Assembly (NCBI GenBank): GCA_018907035.1
Contig: JACCIC010000213.1
Span: 310,001 to 374,000, forward strand
DNA from: Sycobia sp. Sy_11
Lineage: Eukaryota > Arthropoda > Insecta > Hymenoptera > Epichrysomallidae
Direction of reading: 5' to 3'
DNA: 64,000 bases
A program made the position numbers and the translations under genes. Of this stretch, positions 1-11,724 are shown one piece after another. Under the pieces are notes generated by a model. The model made no database searches, was not told the origin of the DNA, and saw only the letters and a program-made list of their open reading frames with translations. Each line of letters starts with the position of its first letter. Position 1 is the stretch's first letter.

Positions 1-1291
1 TTCTTATAAATCAAATAGTTCAATCATAAAATTAGAGTCAAATATATTAATATATTGAAATAGTATATTCGATAAAGATTTTTTTACTTTTTATGTATTG
101 TTCAAAACCTTTCATATAAAACTATATTTCAGTTGAATAATTCCATTGAAGAAAACAATGTACCAATTAACATAGTTCTTATTCATTAAATGGAACATTT
201 TTTCAAGGCATACATGTTTCTTAATAAAATTAAGTAAGCCAAGGTTTTCATCAATTTGTCTATTTAATTAGCAGTTGGATAATTGAATAATTAATTGAGC
301 ATCTTCCATATATAAGACTGGATTCGTTTAGAAAGTTCACTTAAATTATAAATTATAGAAGTACATATGTTAAAAATAGATAAATTTTTTTTCTTGATTA
401 GCTATAAGACAAATCAATGTGACCCGTCTCTTTTGCGAAACTTATTAAGAGTTCGAATTTTATGTTTTAAAAAAATTCTTCATCTAATGTCGTCCTTAAA
501 AAAATTGTTAGATCTGGAGAATAAATGGACAGCTTTTGTGTTTTTCTTTATTGGGCTCTTCAGCGAGTTTAGATTCGATTTTCCGTACAGCTAAGTTTAC
601 TGAGCAAACTTTTATGCTTGCTAACACGATCGAAGTTCGGCACGAGAGGGTGGCGCGCTAAGCTATTTGGCTGGGTACTTAAATCTTACCATGTGTATGG
701 AAAAAATGTTGTTTGAAAATGTATATAACGATATCTATATTGTTAGTTCAAAGGAATTAAAATAGTATTTTCAAGATACAAAAGAAAAAAATAAATCTAA
801 AATAGTATGAGAAAATTCTTGACGAGAACATATAAACATTTTCATTTTATGCTGGTTAATTTTCCATAACTATAAGACGTAAATATTTTTTCATACAATA
901 GGTATATTTCCGTATCAAAGCATGTAGATAAACAATTGAAGTAGACCCCCTCGATGTCCCCCCATGATGTAACATTGAACATTAGAATTATCTTGTTTTT
1001 TTTTTTGTAAAAATAAGTAGTTTGTGGCTTGTCATGTATGATTTTACCAAATATCTTTACAAATTCCATAGTATTTGAAAATTTATAAAGAACATTCATT
1101 TTATAAGTTTCTTTCTTTTTCGAGCAATTTCCAATGAGACCAAAATTGTTTAAAGAAATTATGATTTACTAGAATGTATTATTCTGTCATATACCCTGAA
1201 ATGAATAAATGAAGGACTGCATAGTGTAATAATACTAAAACAAGAGCCTCCCTCTATTAAAACTGTAATATTGTTTATATTATAAATTTAC
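1..1291. other. AT-rich noncoding stretch, probable intron of the left P450 gene
   Basis: This stretch follows the splice donor of the left P450 exon on the minus strand. I found no P450 motif (I-helix, ExxR, heme Cys) in any frame; the short open frames are low-complexity and AT-driven. The simplest reading is the first intron of the left P450, with the next exon outside the window. It could instead be flanking DNA beside an orphan exon. Confidence 0.5.
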
Positions 1292-1798
1292 CTCTGGATT
1301 GTCCAATAGATATTGAATGAAATTATTTGCGCATTCGGTTATGAGCTCGAAAATGAGCTTCATCCGGGCAGCCGTGAAACTTGGGCTCAAGGTGGTCCGG
1401 ACATCCTTCCATCGTTGATCCTTGAGCGAAAACAAGTTACGGCCCACGATGGGATCCATTTGCTCGCTGACGAATGTTTCGTGATTAACGAAGTGATCGA
1501 AGTTTTTTATACAGACGTCGCGTAGAAGCTCGGAATCCCTGATGAGTACTGCCGGTTTCGTGTAATCGAAAAGTCCCGTGTAGCGCGAGTTTGGAATGCT
1601 CCCGTAAAGATTCTGCAAGTAATCTGGAATGGCATGGCTTCGCAAAAGTATCGGCCCGCTATTGCCCAGAATTGGCGTGGGCTTAAGATAGGGTACGTTT
1701 CGTTTTTTCCAATAAGTGTATTGATAGAAAATTTTTTGTAGAATAAAGAAAATTGCGGCAACCACTGCGAATGGGATGAAAGAAATCAGCGACTCCAT
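1292..1798 (-). CDS. Cytochrome P450, CYP9-like, first coding exon (partial gene)
   Basis: This exon encodes the N-terminal 169 residues of a microsomal P450 monooxygenase, a heme enzyme of the endoplasmic reticulum that in insects typically oxidises xenobiotics or endogenous lipophilic compounds. The ATG at 1798 is followed by a hydrophobic anchor (about residues 3-21), a basic WKKR turn, a proline-rich hinge (about 36-46), the stretch NHETFVSEQMDP and the C-helix WKDVR (W130, R134), followed by TLSPSFTAARMK, which is characteristic of the CYP9 group. The exon ends in codon GAG (Pro-Glu) directly followed on the minus strand by GTAAAT, a phase-0 donor. The complete paralogue at 6328-9191 splices at the same place. 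No stop or frameshift is present. Oxygen- and heme-binding parts are missing from the window, so it cannot be told whether the gene is intact. Third positions are mixed (13 of the first 30 codons end in G or C). The substrate is unknown. Confidence 0.85.
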
Positions 1799-4700
1799 GA
1801 TTTTTCTGTTCGGTTTTTTTCTAATCAGATCGATATTTTTACGTAATGACAGCTGCTAACTTTTCGAAAACCTGAAATTAATAGAAATATGAATTCGTAA
1901 TCGATTATAGAGAATTTGTAATTTTATTTTAGAAGTGAAATTTTAGATATATCTGTTCTTAATTATTACATAATGAAATTTTATTAAATTAAGATTGATT
2001 CTAGCTTGTAGTGATCAATTTTTAATACACTTTTGGTTTATCGGTTTGTGATTAAGAACGAGAAAATTTTCCTACCTTTGAAATTTAATTTTTCGTGAAT
2101 ATTTTTCTTTTCGTTCCCTTTATTACGCGGTCTGTGAGCTAAGTTTCCAGACTTTGGCAGTTAGTACTTTTATCATTGAACACGATCTAAGTATATATAT
2201 ATTGAACCTTTATTTAATCTTGATTTATTTATTTAACAATTAAATTGTTCTTTTCGAAGACAACTATTGGTAGCGCAGCTATGTACATAACACAGTATAA
2301 ACAACAGACACAATAGCTGTAATTATTTAGGTCGAATCAAATATAGTATTATAACTAAAATACGATTGATCTAATAAATAACCCTTAGACTATAATGGAA
2401 TTGAGTATAATAGGTATTTGGCAGCGGAAATATTGTAATTTATATAATATTTAAATCTACAAATAGCTAATATAGGCTTTGACAACTAAAATATACGAAT
2501 CTATAACTATTTACGTCAATTTTTAATTAGCATTGAATATCATTTGATTAGCGGTTCTATTTCTATAATAAACATATTCTTTTCAATTTCTTCTAGTACA
2601 ATGATAAGGGAAAGAAATTACATACCGAATTTTCCAAAATTTACTAAAGAATTATTGTGAAATGTGCCAGAAGCCGGAATTTTGCACGTAAAAATACAGC
2701 CCATATACAAGAAAAAAGCCAAATAGAGTTCGGATAGCGTCAATATCAACGAATTGTCATGGTCGAATGAATACGTCGAAATATTCATTTTATAACACGG
2801 ATGACAGAAATATCAGTAAATGTAGAATAATCGACATAACTGACGTATCATAGATTCTTATGTACACATCTTCATAAAATCGATTAACCTTCCAATTTAG
2901 CTTTTATTCGATAATGAGACCAATATCACGTTAATATTATGCACAATCAGTAATAATATACAGATGAATTCTGGACTGAGAGACGCAGAACACTAGACCT
3001 GTATATGTTGAGCAGAACTTTATTATTCAAAAACTTATTTCGCAATATTTAATAAATCTCTTCGAGAAGATAATTTGATCAAATGACCAAGAAAACATGA
3101 CGTTATGAGGCAGGGGTGCATGTATCCATGATGAAAAAGAGGGTATTGCTGAAAGATTGAAAATAATTATTGAACAAATTGGCAATTGTTAATCGAATAT
3201 CGAAACTAAATATCGAATATCTCAGCGTCCAAAAGCTCAATAGATGTTAGAAAATTAATTATTCTCCTTTTCTTTCTTTATTACAATGTATCCATTACCG
3301 AAATTTCAAGAGTTGGAATATGTACTTTGGTTATTTAATGGAATTCCAATATGTAAATACAAGATCGCCGTGTCAATTTGTAATAAGAAAACCTTATTGA
3401 ATGTTAATAAAATATTCATCACAAATATTTATTAAATATTTCAAGAAAAAAGTGGCTGTCATATATGTCAACAATTGTATCCTATATTTCATTAATTTTG
3501 AAACTGCCGTTCGAAAAAGGTAATAGTGCGTGTCACACTGTATGCTAAATTACCTTTTCTTTTAGAATTTACCTTCATTGCACGAAATTTATTTTCGCTT
3601 TTTTCCTGCTAGATAACCGAACCCTATGACAATGGCAACAGAATTCACTAATGAAATATTGAGTAAAATAATAATAGTTTTGCATATTGAATTTTATTAC
3701 CTTATAAAATTCGCTCAAATATATTTGTTTATTTTTGAATCCGTATACATATAGAATAATTAAAAATAATATATTATAAATTCTATATTATAAATTATAT
3801 ATATACATATATATATATATAATTTTTATATTAATCTTAGAATTAACAAGTTAAATCGGTTAAGGGGAAATTCGAGATTTTTATGTTTCTGTACACGCAT
3901 GTATAATCGTATTTATCACGTTCATGATTTGGCTTTCAACAGATACGGCGCTCAGTAAATTGCTAAAAGTGTCATGTATTATTCAGAATCAAAGTAGTAA
4001 AATAGTATATTCTTCTCTTAGTTCCACACTTTTGTTTTTAACAAAAAACTGAAATTTTAACAAGGAAAGACGCCGATGTAATAGCCTGCAGTGCACTATT
4101 CTATTATAATTTTCTTTTCTTATCCTATATCGTATATTATTTCAGTTGGAATGGAAAAAATTTTGAAATAATTTTTACATATAGATACTTTGATATACTT
4201 CATGAAGTTAATTTCAAATAGCGCATATGTTGAAATTTACAAAAGATGAAGCAAGAAACTAATACAAAAGAAGGTTAGCGGTACACTATTGTACAGGAAG
4301 CGCTTGTGCAATGATATTAGACCTTTTCTTCGTACTGTTAGAATATAAATGGCACTAGCATTCTGCGCTTTGTCTTTATTGAAATTGTTATTGAGGTCAG
4401 TTTATTGAGCAATTGAATAATATTTCATAGAAAAATTATTAATAGAATACCTGATATGCTTCTGTAAATTATGTGCTTATTATAAGATGTAAAAATGGAA
4501 GAAAATCGTTTATGCAGACAATAGAGATCCGTTTCAATCTATCAATTTATTTCCCACTTCAAAAATCTCGTAACTATGTATAAGCACAAGGTTATTGGGC
4601 AATGCCGAGCCCTATATATCCGTATATGTCTACACAATTAATATGTATCGTATTCGATAATGTTGAAAAAAATATAAATCTATATGTAAGTCAGTGTAGA

Positions 4701-6327
4701 AAACGAAGTACGAACTAGGCTCTTTCTATTCTAAGAAAAAAAAGACATTAAAAGATTATTTAGATCGAAGCACAGTTCGTTTTTTTTCGAATCAATATTT
4801 TGTTTACATCTTCTTTTCAGACGTTCTTGAGATTGAAAAACAATATTCGTTTTTCGGCTGAACTTCATTATTGGTAATTGTCAAGGAAAATATGAATTTT
4901 TCGACGTAAGCACATTTGAATATTTTTAAATGAAATATGATTATAGCTCATCCAATCCAGAAGCAAAAGCTTTGACTTGGATTAGTCACAAAGTGAATTT
5001 CTTATTTTTGCAGCATAAATCTCGTGATTTTGAACCAATGATTTATACTCTAGCAACACAGGATAATGCAATTTGTAACTTATTGTATTATACAAGGTAA
5101 TGGGTTAAATAGTTAAATATTATGCACATCAACAACGAATACCAGTAGGTTATAAACAGTTTCAGACCAGGCTATAGTATACGTCAAATTTTGCATGAAA
5201 ATAATACAGCGAGATCCATATCTTTGTGGAGAAAAGCATAATGCAAATCGTAATTTTTTCATTACGGCGACGTTCTTTTCATGCGGGGTCCCAAAACGCA
5301 GACCCAAGTTTGTCATTCTTTCGCGTTAAATTCAAGAAATGTGCTACTTTCTCCGCGCTACAATCGCGAGACGAATTGCATTAATCTCCGTTGGGGGCCT
5401 CGGCATATAATCTTATCTCATACACCGAGGCCGTAATATGCTCGGGATTAAGTGTCAAGGCGGATCGTACAGATTCTGGGAAAGACGAGGTTGGCTCAAT
5501 TTGAGAAAGGTGCTATAATAATCGAGGAGCACTCGTTGATTATTCCTATTGTTTAATCTATATTGAAAAGCATTCCCGCCGTATTATTCCATTAAAATTA
5601 TTATATCCACGGTACATTTTACATAAATGAATTAACATATTTACATTGGCAATTAAATGTATTAAAAAAACTCATTTTGACCTATTTTTAGTATTTTTTC
5701 ATGCTCGTTCGAAAACCGTTTCTTAGAAATACGCAACGATAGCACGAAAATAACACAATATTTTCGACTATTTTGTTTTAATGTTATTTAAAGTTGTTCT
5801 ATTTATACTCCCCCCTCCCCAAATATTGGTGCTATAATCAGCGACGGAGGTATACTATGTGCTTGTGAGCAAAGTATATGCAAAATTTGAGGAGGGGCAT
5901 TGTAAAATTTGGGGATGTGAACTCGGACTACCGAATTAATGGATCGACCCATCATGTGACTAATTATTGTTTCTTAAAAATATATTTTTTACAAATATAA
6001 CCACACAGCCTGAAATATGAAGATAATATTAAATATATTTTTTTCTCTTAAATGTACATATATCCTATACTTATATTTTAAGCGTCTATAATAGATCATA
6101 TTATTTTGGATTTAAGTGCTCTTATCCACTGAGACTTTTGCTTACAGATGTTTCGGAGAAGTAATTACATTCAGAATTCATTAAAATTTGCATTTTCGTT
6201 TTACGCCTAACTTGCTCGCCTGACGGATAATATTCAGTACAGAGTGTGAGTTACGTCGTTGACTACGTTAAACTGCTTTATAAGAATCGATATTCACCCA
6301 AGCCGACGAGTTCGCGAACGCTGGAAA
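1799..6327. other. Intergenic region between the two P450 genes
   Basis: About 4.5 kb of AT-rich DNA separates the ATG of the left P450 from the stop codon of the right one. I see no coding exon, tRNA or transposase in it. On the minus strand a TATATATATA run (about 2193-2205) lies roughly 400 bases upstream of the left P450 ATG and could be a TATA element, but it is as likely a chance AT run. A short AT-palindromic patch lies at about 3770-3830. No clear AATAAA signal for the right P450 was seen close to its stop. Confidence 0.55.
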
Positions 6328-8620
6328 TCAGTTCGCTCCACGCCTGTCCTCGAGCCCCAGCCAGATCCCGCCCTCCGCGCCCAGCGTGAAGCTCTTCTTG
6401 GTGAACGCGACGGGATAGCGAGTCCTCGGCCGCGCCACGATCCTGAACCTCCTCAGCAGACGGGCGATCATGATTTTCGCCTGCATCAGGGCGAGGCGCC
6501 TGGCTACGCACTGCCTCGGCCCGAGGCCGAACGGCAGGTACGTGCCCGGCACCAGGCGCCTCCTGCCCTCGTCGCCGAATCTCTCGGGCCGGAACGCCTC
6601 CGGCTCCGGATGGTAGCGCGCGTCCCGGTGTATCGCGTAGATCGGTATCGCGACTATCGTGCCCCTCTCCACGGTGAGGCCGCTGCAGCCCTCCATCGCC
6701 GGCGGGAAGGCCGTCTCCCTCACGCAGACCCGATTCGTGACGGCGGCCGGCGGATACTTCCTCAGTGTCTCGCACAGCACCGCGTCCAGGTAGCGCAGCT
6801 CGGCCAGGCTCTCGTACCCGAGCTCGTCGCCCGGCAGCCGCTCGTCGAGCTCGGCGCGCAGCCTCTCCTGCACGCCCGGGTTAGCCGCCAGCTCGAGGGC
6901 CGCGAACGCGAGGAGGCTCGAGCTCGAGTCGTGGCCCGCCAGGAAGAAGAACAGCGACTGGGCGACGACGTCGTCCATCGTGACCGGGGGCGCGTCGCCC
7001 CGGGCCATCGCCTCGACCAGCAGCTGGATCATGTCGGGCCGCGGGACGCCGCTCCGCAGCCGGGCCGCCACCGTCTCGCGGATCGTCCGCTTGAAGAAGC
7101 GGTCCGAGGACTTGCGGAAGAAGGTGGCGCCGAGGAGGCGCATCGGCCCGGGGAAGAGGCGCAGCAGCACGGACTTCGCGAACTCGGCGGGGCTGCTGAA
7201 GGGATTGGCGGCGCTGGCGCGCGCGTAGAACTCGTTGCTCTTGTCGCCCATCGAGTCGACTTTGAGGCCGAAGGCGGCGGTCGCTATGACGTCGTTCGTG
7301 TATCTGCCGAACGCCTCTCTGGCCTCGAAATTCACCGCCTCCTGATCGCGTGCGAATTTTCATGAAAGGCAATATTTTGATGTTATCGATTATCTCCTAT
7401 TAGTTCGGGAAACTAATGAATACTCTCATCCGTCTTGCAGCCTTTTTTTCATTAATTAATAAAATAGTCTCCGGATAAATTTTTGTGAAAATAAGATGAA
7501 TAAAATCTATCATAGCTAAAAAAAAATTAAATCCAATTGCAACAATAAAATGCATAAATAGCAATTATTGCCTAGGACGGTAAATGCTTCGGTATTTTTT
7601 ACTATGGTTCAACTTTAAGCGTGGAAATTAACCTCGTTTATGCATATGTCTCATTAAAATGACTATCTAGTCCGTATAATAGGTAATAAATAAACAAATA
7701 ATAGAATTAGTAAAATATAAAATAATCAAAAACTAAACAGATAATAAATCAAGGCAGTTTCGCCATCATCATAATTATTTGAGTTTATAAAAAAGACCGT
7801 AATACCGATAAAACTATTTATTCGTTTTCTGTAGATCAGTCGAAGTAAGTTGGATTTTTAATTTTAATTTAAATAGATTTTTAGATTCCTGAAATTTAGA
7901 AAATTCAATAATTAATAGTAAAAAAATCAATAAAAAATTAAACATTTTATTTAAAGTTATGTCGAGGTATATAAACACATGAATATTTTTATCTTTCATA
8001 TAGTTGTTTTTATAAACTTTATTTAGGTTTTAACAAAATTCAGTCCTATAATAGAAGTACTGTAATATTAACGAAAATATTTATTTGCTGGTTTAAAAAT
8101 GAAATTCTGTTTTTTTTTTTTAATGTGCATACATAATATAGTACAAAAGCATATTTAAATTTATATATAAAAGTTAATGGTAAACATTATGAATTATAAT
8201 TAAATTAATGGTGAATGTATTTCTCTGAAAACCAACCGAATCAAATAAAAACCGAAATAAATAAATAAACGGAAATAAATTGAGTTAAAATTCTAAAATT
8301 ACAAAAAACTGGAGTTTATGAACACATTTTTATGCAAATTTTGAAATAATTTACAGAATCATCGACTTTCACGGTTATTCTGTAAATATTTATCATAAAC
8401 ATCGCTGCTCTTTATCCCGTGGATCTTAAATATCGCATTTCCATAATTGCATCTCCTTCGCGGCTATGGTTATAAATAACAAAACAAATAAATAGCTAAT
8501 TGGCGATGAACGTTCTTATAATTTTGTTCGACTCGAGTTGTCAGTACCGTATACGCTCAGAGTAATTCTCCAAATCCCGAGCGCACGCAACAAACATGAT
8601 TCTGACGTATTAGTTTCTCA

Positions 8621-8670
<50 letters not shown>

Positions 8671-9191
8671 GGAGATACCTCGGGGTGCTCGGCGAAGTGC
8701 CGCGCGAAATTCACGCTGCACTCGTCGATCAAGCCGAACAGCGCCCTCATCCTCGCGGCCGTGTAGCTCGGCGATAGGGTCGCCCTCATCTCGCGCCACC
8801 TCTGGCCACCGAGGCTGAACAGATTGCGCCCGGCCACCGGGTCCATCTCCTCCGTGACGAAGGCCTGATGATCGGTGAAGCGGTCGAACTCGGCCACGCA
8901 CACCCGCCCGATCAGCCCGGGATCGCGCAGCATCAGCCCCGGCTCGAGGAAGTCGAAGTAGCCGCAGTAGCGGGCCCCGGGTGGCGAGCCCCGATAAATG
9001 CCGAGCGAGTGCTCGGCGAAGCTGCAACGGCGCAGGGTGAGCGCGGCGCTGTTGCCCAGCAGAGGCAGGGGCTCGACGAAGGGGACGCCCCGCACGCGCC
9101 AGTGGGCGTACTGGCGCAGGATCCGGTGGGCCAGGCGCGCCAGCAGCGCCCCCAACAGCGTCCAGACGGCCAGGGACGCCAGGGTGGGCAT
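6328..9191 (-). CDS. Cytochrome P450, CYP9-like, complete two-exon gene
   Basis: Exons 8679-9191 and 7341-6328 join to 1527 bases, 508 residues plus TGA, a normal CYP9 length. The donor is GAG|GTATCT and the acceptor CAG|GAG, both phase 0. Landmarks by residue: membrane anchor about 3-22; C-helix WREMR (W132, R136); RYTNDVIATAAFG about 184-196, a strong CYP9/CYP3-clan signature; I-helix AGHDSSSS 306-313; K-helix ETLR 362-365; FRPERF 421-426; heme loop PFGLGPRQCVA 441-451 with ligand Cys449. The product should be an NADPH-P450-reductase-dependent monooxygenase of the ER membrane; the substrate is unknown. Two deviations from consensus are visible: Ser in place of the usual I-helix Thr after the acidic residue, and Ala in place of the Gly two residues after the heme Cys. 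Both occur in some active P450s and do not imply loss of function. The coding sequence is extremely GC-rich (all first 30 codons end in G or C) within AT-rich surroundings. The intact frame argues for a functional gene. CYP336 would be an alternative subgroup. Confidence 0.9.
7342..8678 (-). other. Phase-0 intron of the complete P450 gene
   Basis: This 1.3-kb AT-rich intron lies between GAG|GTATCT (exon 1 end at 8679) and CAG|GAG (exon 2 start at 7341) on the minus strand. It sits at the same codon as the intron that follows the exon at 1292-1798. A long (CT)n tract, as read on the minus strand, begins about ten bases inside the donor. No coding sequence was recognised inside it. Confidence 0.8.
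8624..8668. repeat. (GA)n microsatellite next to a splice donor
   Basis: An uninterrupted GA dinucleotide run on the plus strand, read as CT on the transcribed minus strand. It starts about ten bases into the intron of the P450 gene. Confidence 0.97.
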
Positions 9192-9420
9192 GATCGCCGT
9201 ACGATCGGATTATCGGAAGGGTAGCTGAAAAGTCGCATGTGTTGAATTATTGATACACGGTAAAGAATCATATTGGCGCAACGTAGTTTGCCGGTCAGAC
9301 CGTCCTTGATTATAATCAGCCCCAGTGTGAAAATACGATAAAAATTTTGGCCAGTTAAGTCGTATGTAAACGACTATAAATATATTTAAAAAAAATGTCA
9401 TTAAACCGTCGATTTATTTA
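9192..9420 (-). promoter_or_regulatory. Probable promoter/5' leader region of the complete P450
   Basis: This is the AT-rich DNA directly upstream of the P450 ATG at 9191. It contains a perfect 12-base palindrome at 9307-9318 (two facing TAATCA homeodomain-like sites) and, on the minus strand, an ATATTTATAG run at about 9371-9382 that could serve as a TATA element. No transcription start can be fixed from sequence alone. The segment at 9291-9323 also resembles a sequence near 58.0 kb, so part of it may be repeat-derived. Confidence 0.25.
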
Positions 9421-9989
9421 CTATATATTTTACACTTTTCAACGCTACCATTTTTGTTTAGATAATATGTGTATAGAAAGTAGACTTATATAAAGGAAAA
9501 TAAAAATACATATAGCCAATGGGCCTTTTTTCAAATTCAACGTTAAATTCGAGATTTCAGAGCGATTAATACTAAATTTAATTTACATACAAAAAGGAAG
9601 AGATTTAAAATATTATTTGGAAAAAAATGTCAATAATTTGCTTTTCGATCGCTTTTTAATATGAATTAATAAATTATTACCTCGGAAAATTCCGCGCAGT
9701 CGGCCATTCGGCTACTGGCAATATATATGCCTCTAACACACGCGCACACACAGATGTGCAGTATCTTTTCCTCGAATAATCTTCTCTTCCCGTTTTTTTT
9801 ATCTCCCCCCGGGCACTTGTATTATTTCCGCAGATCGAGTCGCAGATGCACGTATCAAAAAGTGCGTTCGAATTTCTTTTACGTTCTGTACACTGTCGTA
9901 AACGCGCCTACGTCCCGTACACACTTACGCGGAATTGCATTCACCGATAATTTATCGACTCTCGGTAGACTAGTGTCTTGGGTGAAGAT

Positions 9990-10022
<33 letters not shown>
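9990..10022. repeat. (GT)n microsatellite with GC tail
   Basis: A GT dinucleotide run passes into a short GCGCGC tail. Confidence 0.95.
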
Positions 10023-10942
10023 ATATAGGCTTCAACTGCGTAATGCATATACCGCTGCAGCACTTTCCGCACACAGGACCCTTTTCTGTACAATCAAACT
10101 ATCGCGTGTATTTGCTCCTCTACTGATATTGGACATCCAATCGTAATATAATTTTTATTTGACCATCTTGGTTGAGGACGAAAAATCAATTGCTTTAGTT
10201 ACATCACACTCTGAATCACTATTACTGGATTATTTGTATTTTTACTGTCTTATTTATTTATTTGTTTATTTTTTTATTCAAGAAAATTTAATCTACAAAG
10301 ACTGAATCACTCATATTAAAAATTACCGATGTAGAGATTAAAATATTTCTATAATCACCACTGCATGTCACTTCTTGCAAGATCGGTTACGTCATACATC
10401 AATAAGTAGATGAAGCAGCGCAGCTACAGCTTGCAATTCTATATAAGAATGAGAAACAATGAGGAAATTCGATTGCACATATTAAATCCTAAGATTATAC
10501 ATTAATCTATGTAATTGTTATACAATTGCTTATTGTCTTGTTCTACGCCTCGCTACAGAAGTCACGCAATCACAACGCACCAACTTATTTCTATATAATG
10601 CATAAGTTAATTAAAATAGCAGTGACCCGTTTTTTACCTACTGGTCGAGGGTCAAATGTAGTTTCGTGTATAGCTGATTTTCGTAGGATTATTTTCTGTA
10701 ACACGAACAGGCTGTACATTGAAAACCACTGCACTAAACGCATGCCGAGGAATCAGAATTCTCGTCCAGTTGAAATTTTCACCCCTTTAGGGCGAATTGT
10801 GTCGACGGAATAAATATACACTTTTGTCTTTTGCTACGACGACGCTACGTAAACTCGTGAATAGATGACTTAATTAAAGAGAGCGCGGCTGCAAAAAATT
10901 TCTCTTCTTCCGATTTCTTCGCTTCTCTTCCCGTTATCGTAC

Positions 10943-11000
10943 GCCCAGCGTTAGACCACCGGTCATCTCTTACTGATGAGTCCAGCAGGTGGTCTAGGGC
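10943..11000 (+). repeat. Imperfect inverted repeat with hammerhead-like core motif
   Basis: TAGACCACC (10952-10960) is complementary to GGTGGTCTA (10988-10996), and GCCC (10943-10946) to GGGC (10997-11000). Inside the loop TCATC (10963-10967) pairs with GATGA (10975-10979). The loop also carries CTGATGAG at 10973-10980 and the right arm is followed by GAAA at 11001-11004, the spacing seen in hammerhead ribozymes. The other ribozyme stems are not convincing, so this is recorded as a hairpin only. Confidence 0.6.
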
Positions 11001-11218
11001 GAAAATTACAAGATCATTATTTTTCATTAATTTGAAAATTATTTCCACTTTCTTGTTTATCTTTCTTCTAAAAAAAAATTATCGTGTTAATTCAACTTAT
11101 CAAGTCTTGAAAATTACAACAATTAATTTTAATTTATATTAAGTATAGTAATATTAAAAGAATCAGTATAACTGTTAAAGAATTATTTTCAAAATTAGCA
11201 TAAAGTGGAAGATAAAGA

Positions 11219-11386
11219 GACAGACAGACAGACAGAGAAATTGTAAATTAGTGAGAAAAAAAGTTTGATTATTTGTTGAACTTACTTCTTTTTCAGTTAC
11301 TGGAACTTACGACTGGACAAATTGAAAAATTGAGGATTACAGAGATGAAGAGAGGCATGGACAGAGGGATAGAGATAGGTAGATAC

Positions 11387-11423
<37 letters not shown>
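11219..11423. repeat. (GACA)n and (GA)n microsatellites
   Basis: A short GACA tetranucleotide run at about 11219-11237 and a GA run at 11390-11423 are separated by purine-rich sequence. Confidence 0.9.
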
Positions 11424-11426
<3 letters not shown>

Positions 11427-11586
11427 GAGAGCAAGGGAAAAAGCTAGAATCTATCTTCGATTCTAGTGTGCCTTTTTATTTCGATATTGTTTAATTTCTG
11501 GTAGTGTGGAGCAGGATCGAATGTCTTGAACTGAGATGTAAAACCACTATGTTGAGATTTTTTTGAAAATGCTGTTTTAAGCTTGA

Positions 11587-11641
11587 ACACACGCGTACAC
11601 GCACACGCACACGCGCGCATACACACACACACACACACACA

Positions 11642-11683
<42 letters not shown>

Positions 11684-11684
11684 A

Positions 11685-11722
<38 letters not shown>
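11587..11722. repeat. (CA)n microsatellite array, interrupted
   Basis: More than 100 bases of CA dinucleotides with CG and CC interruptions. Translations of this run give only Val/Cys repeats and are not genes. Confidence 0.97.

Positions 11723-11724
<2 letters not shown>

Noticed and set aside
6259..7365. 368-codon open frame on the plus strand
   Set aside because: It is the antisense of the GC-rich P450 exon; GC-rich codons rarely give stops on the opposite strand, and the minus strand carries all P450 motifs.
8557..9027. 156-codon minus-strand frame overlapping P450 exon 1
   Set aside because: It is an alternate frame of the same exon and ends in the translation of the CT microsatellite; it lacks any motif.
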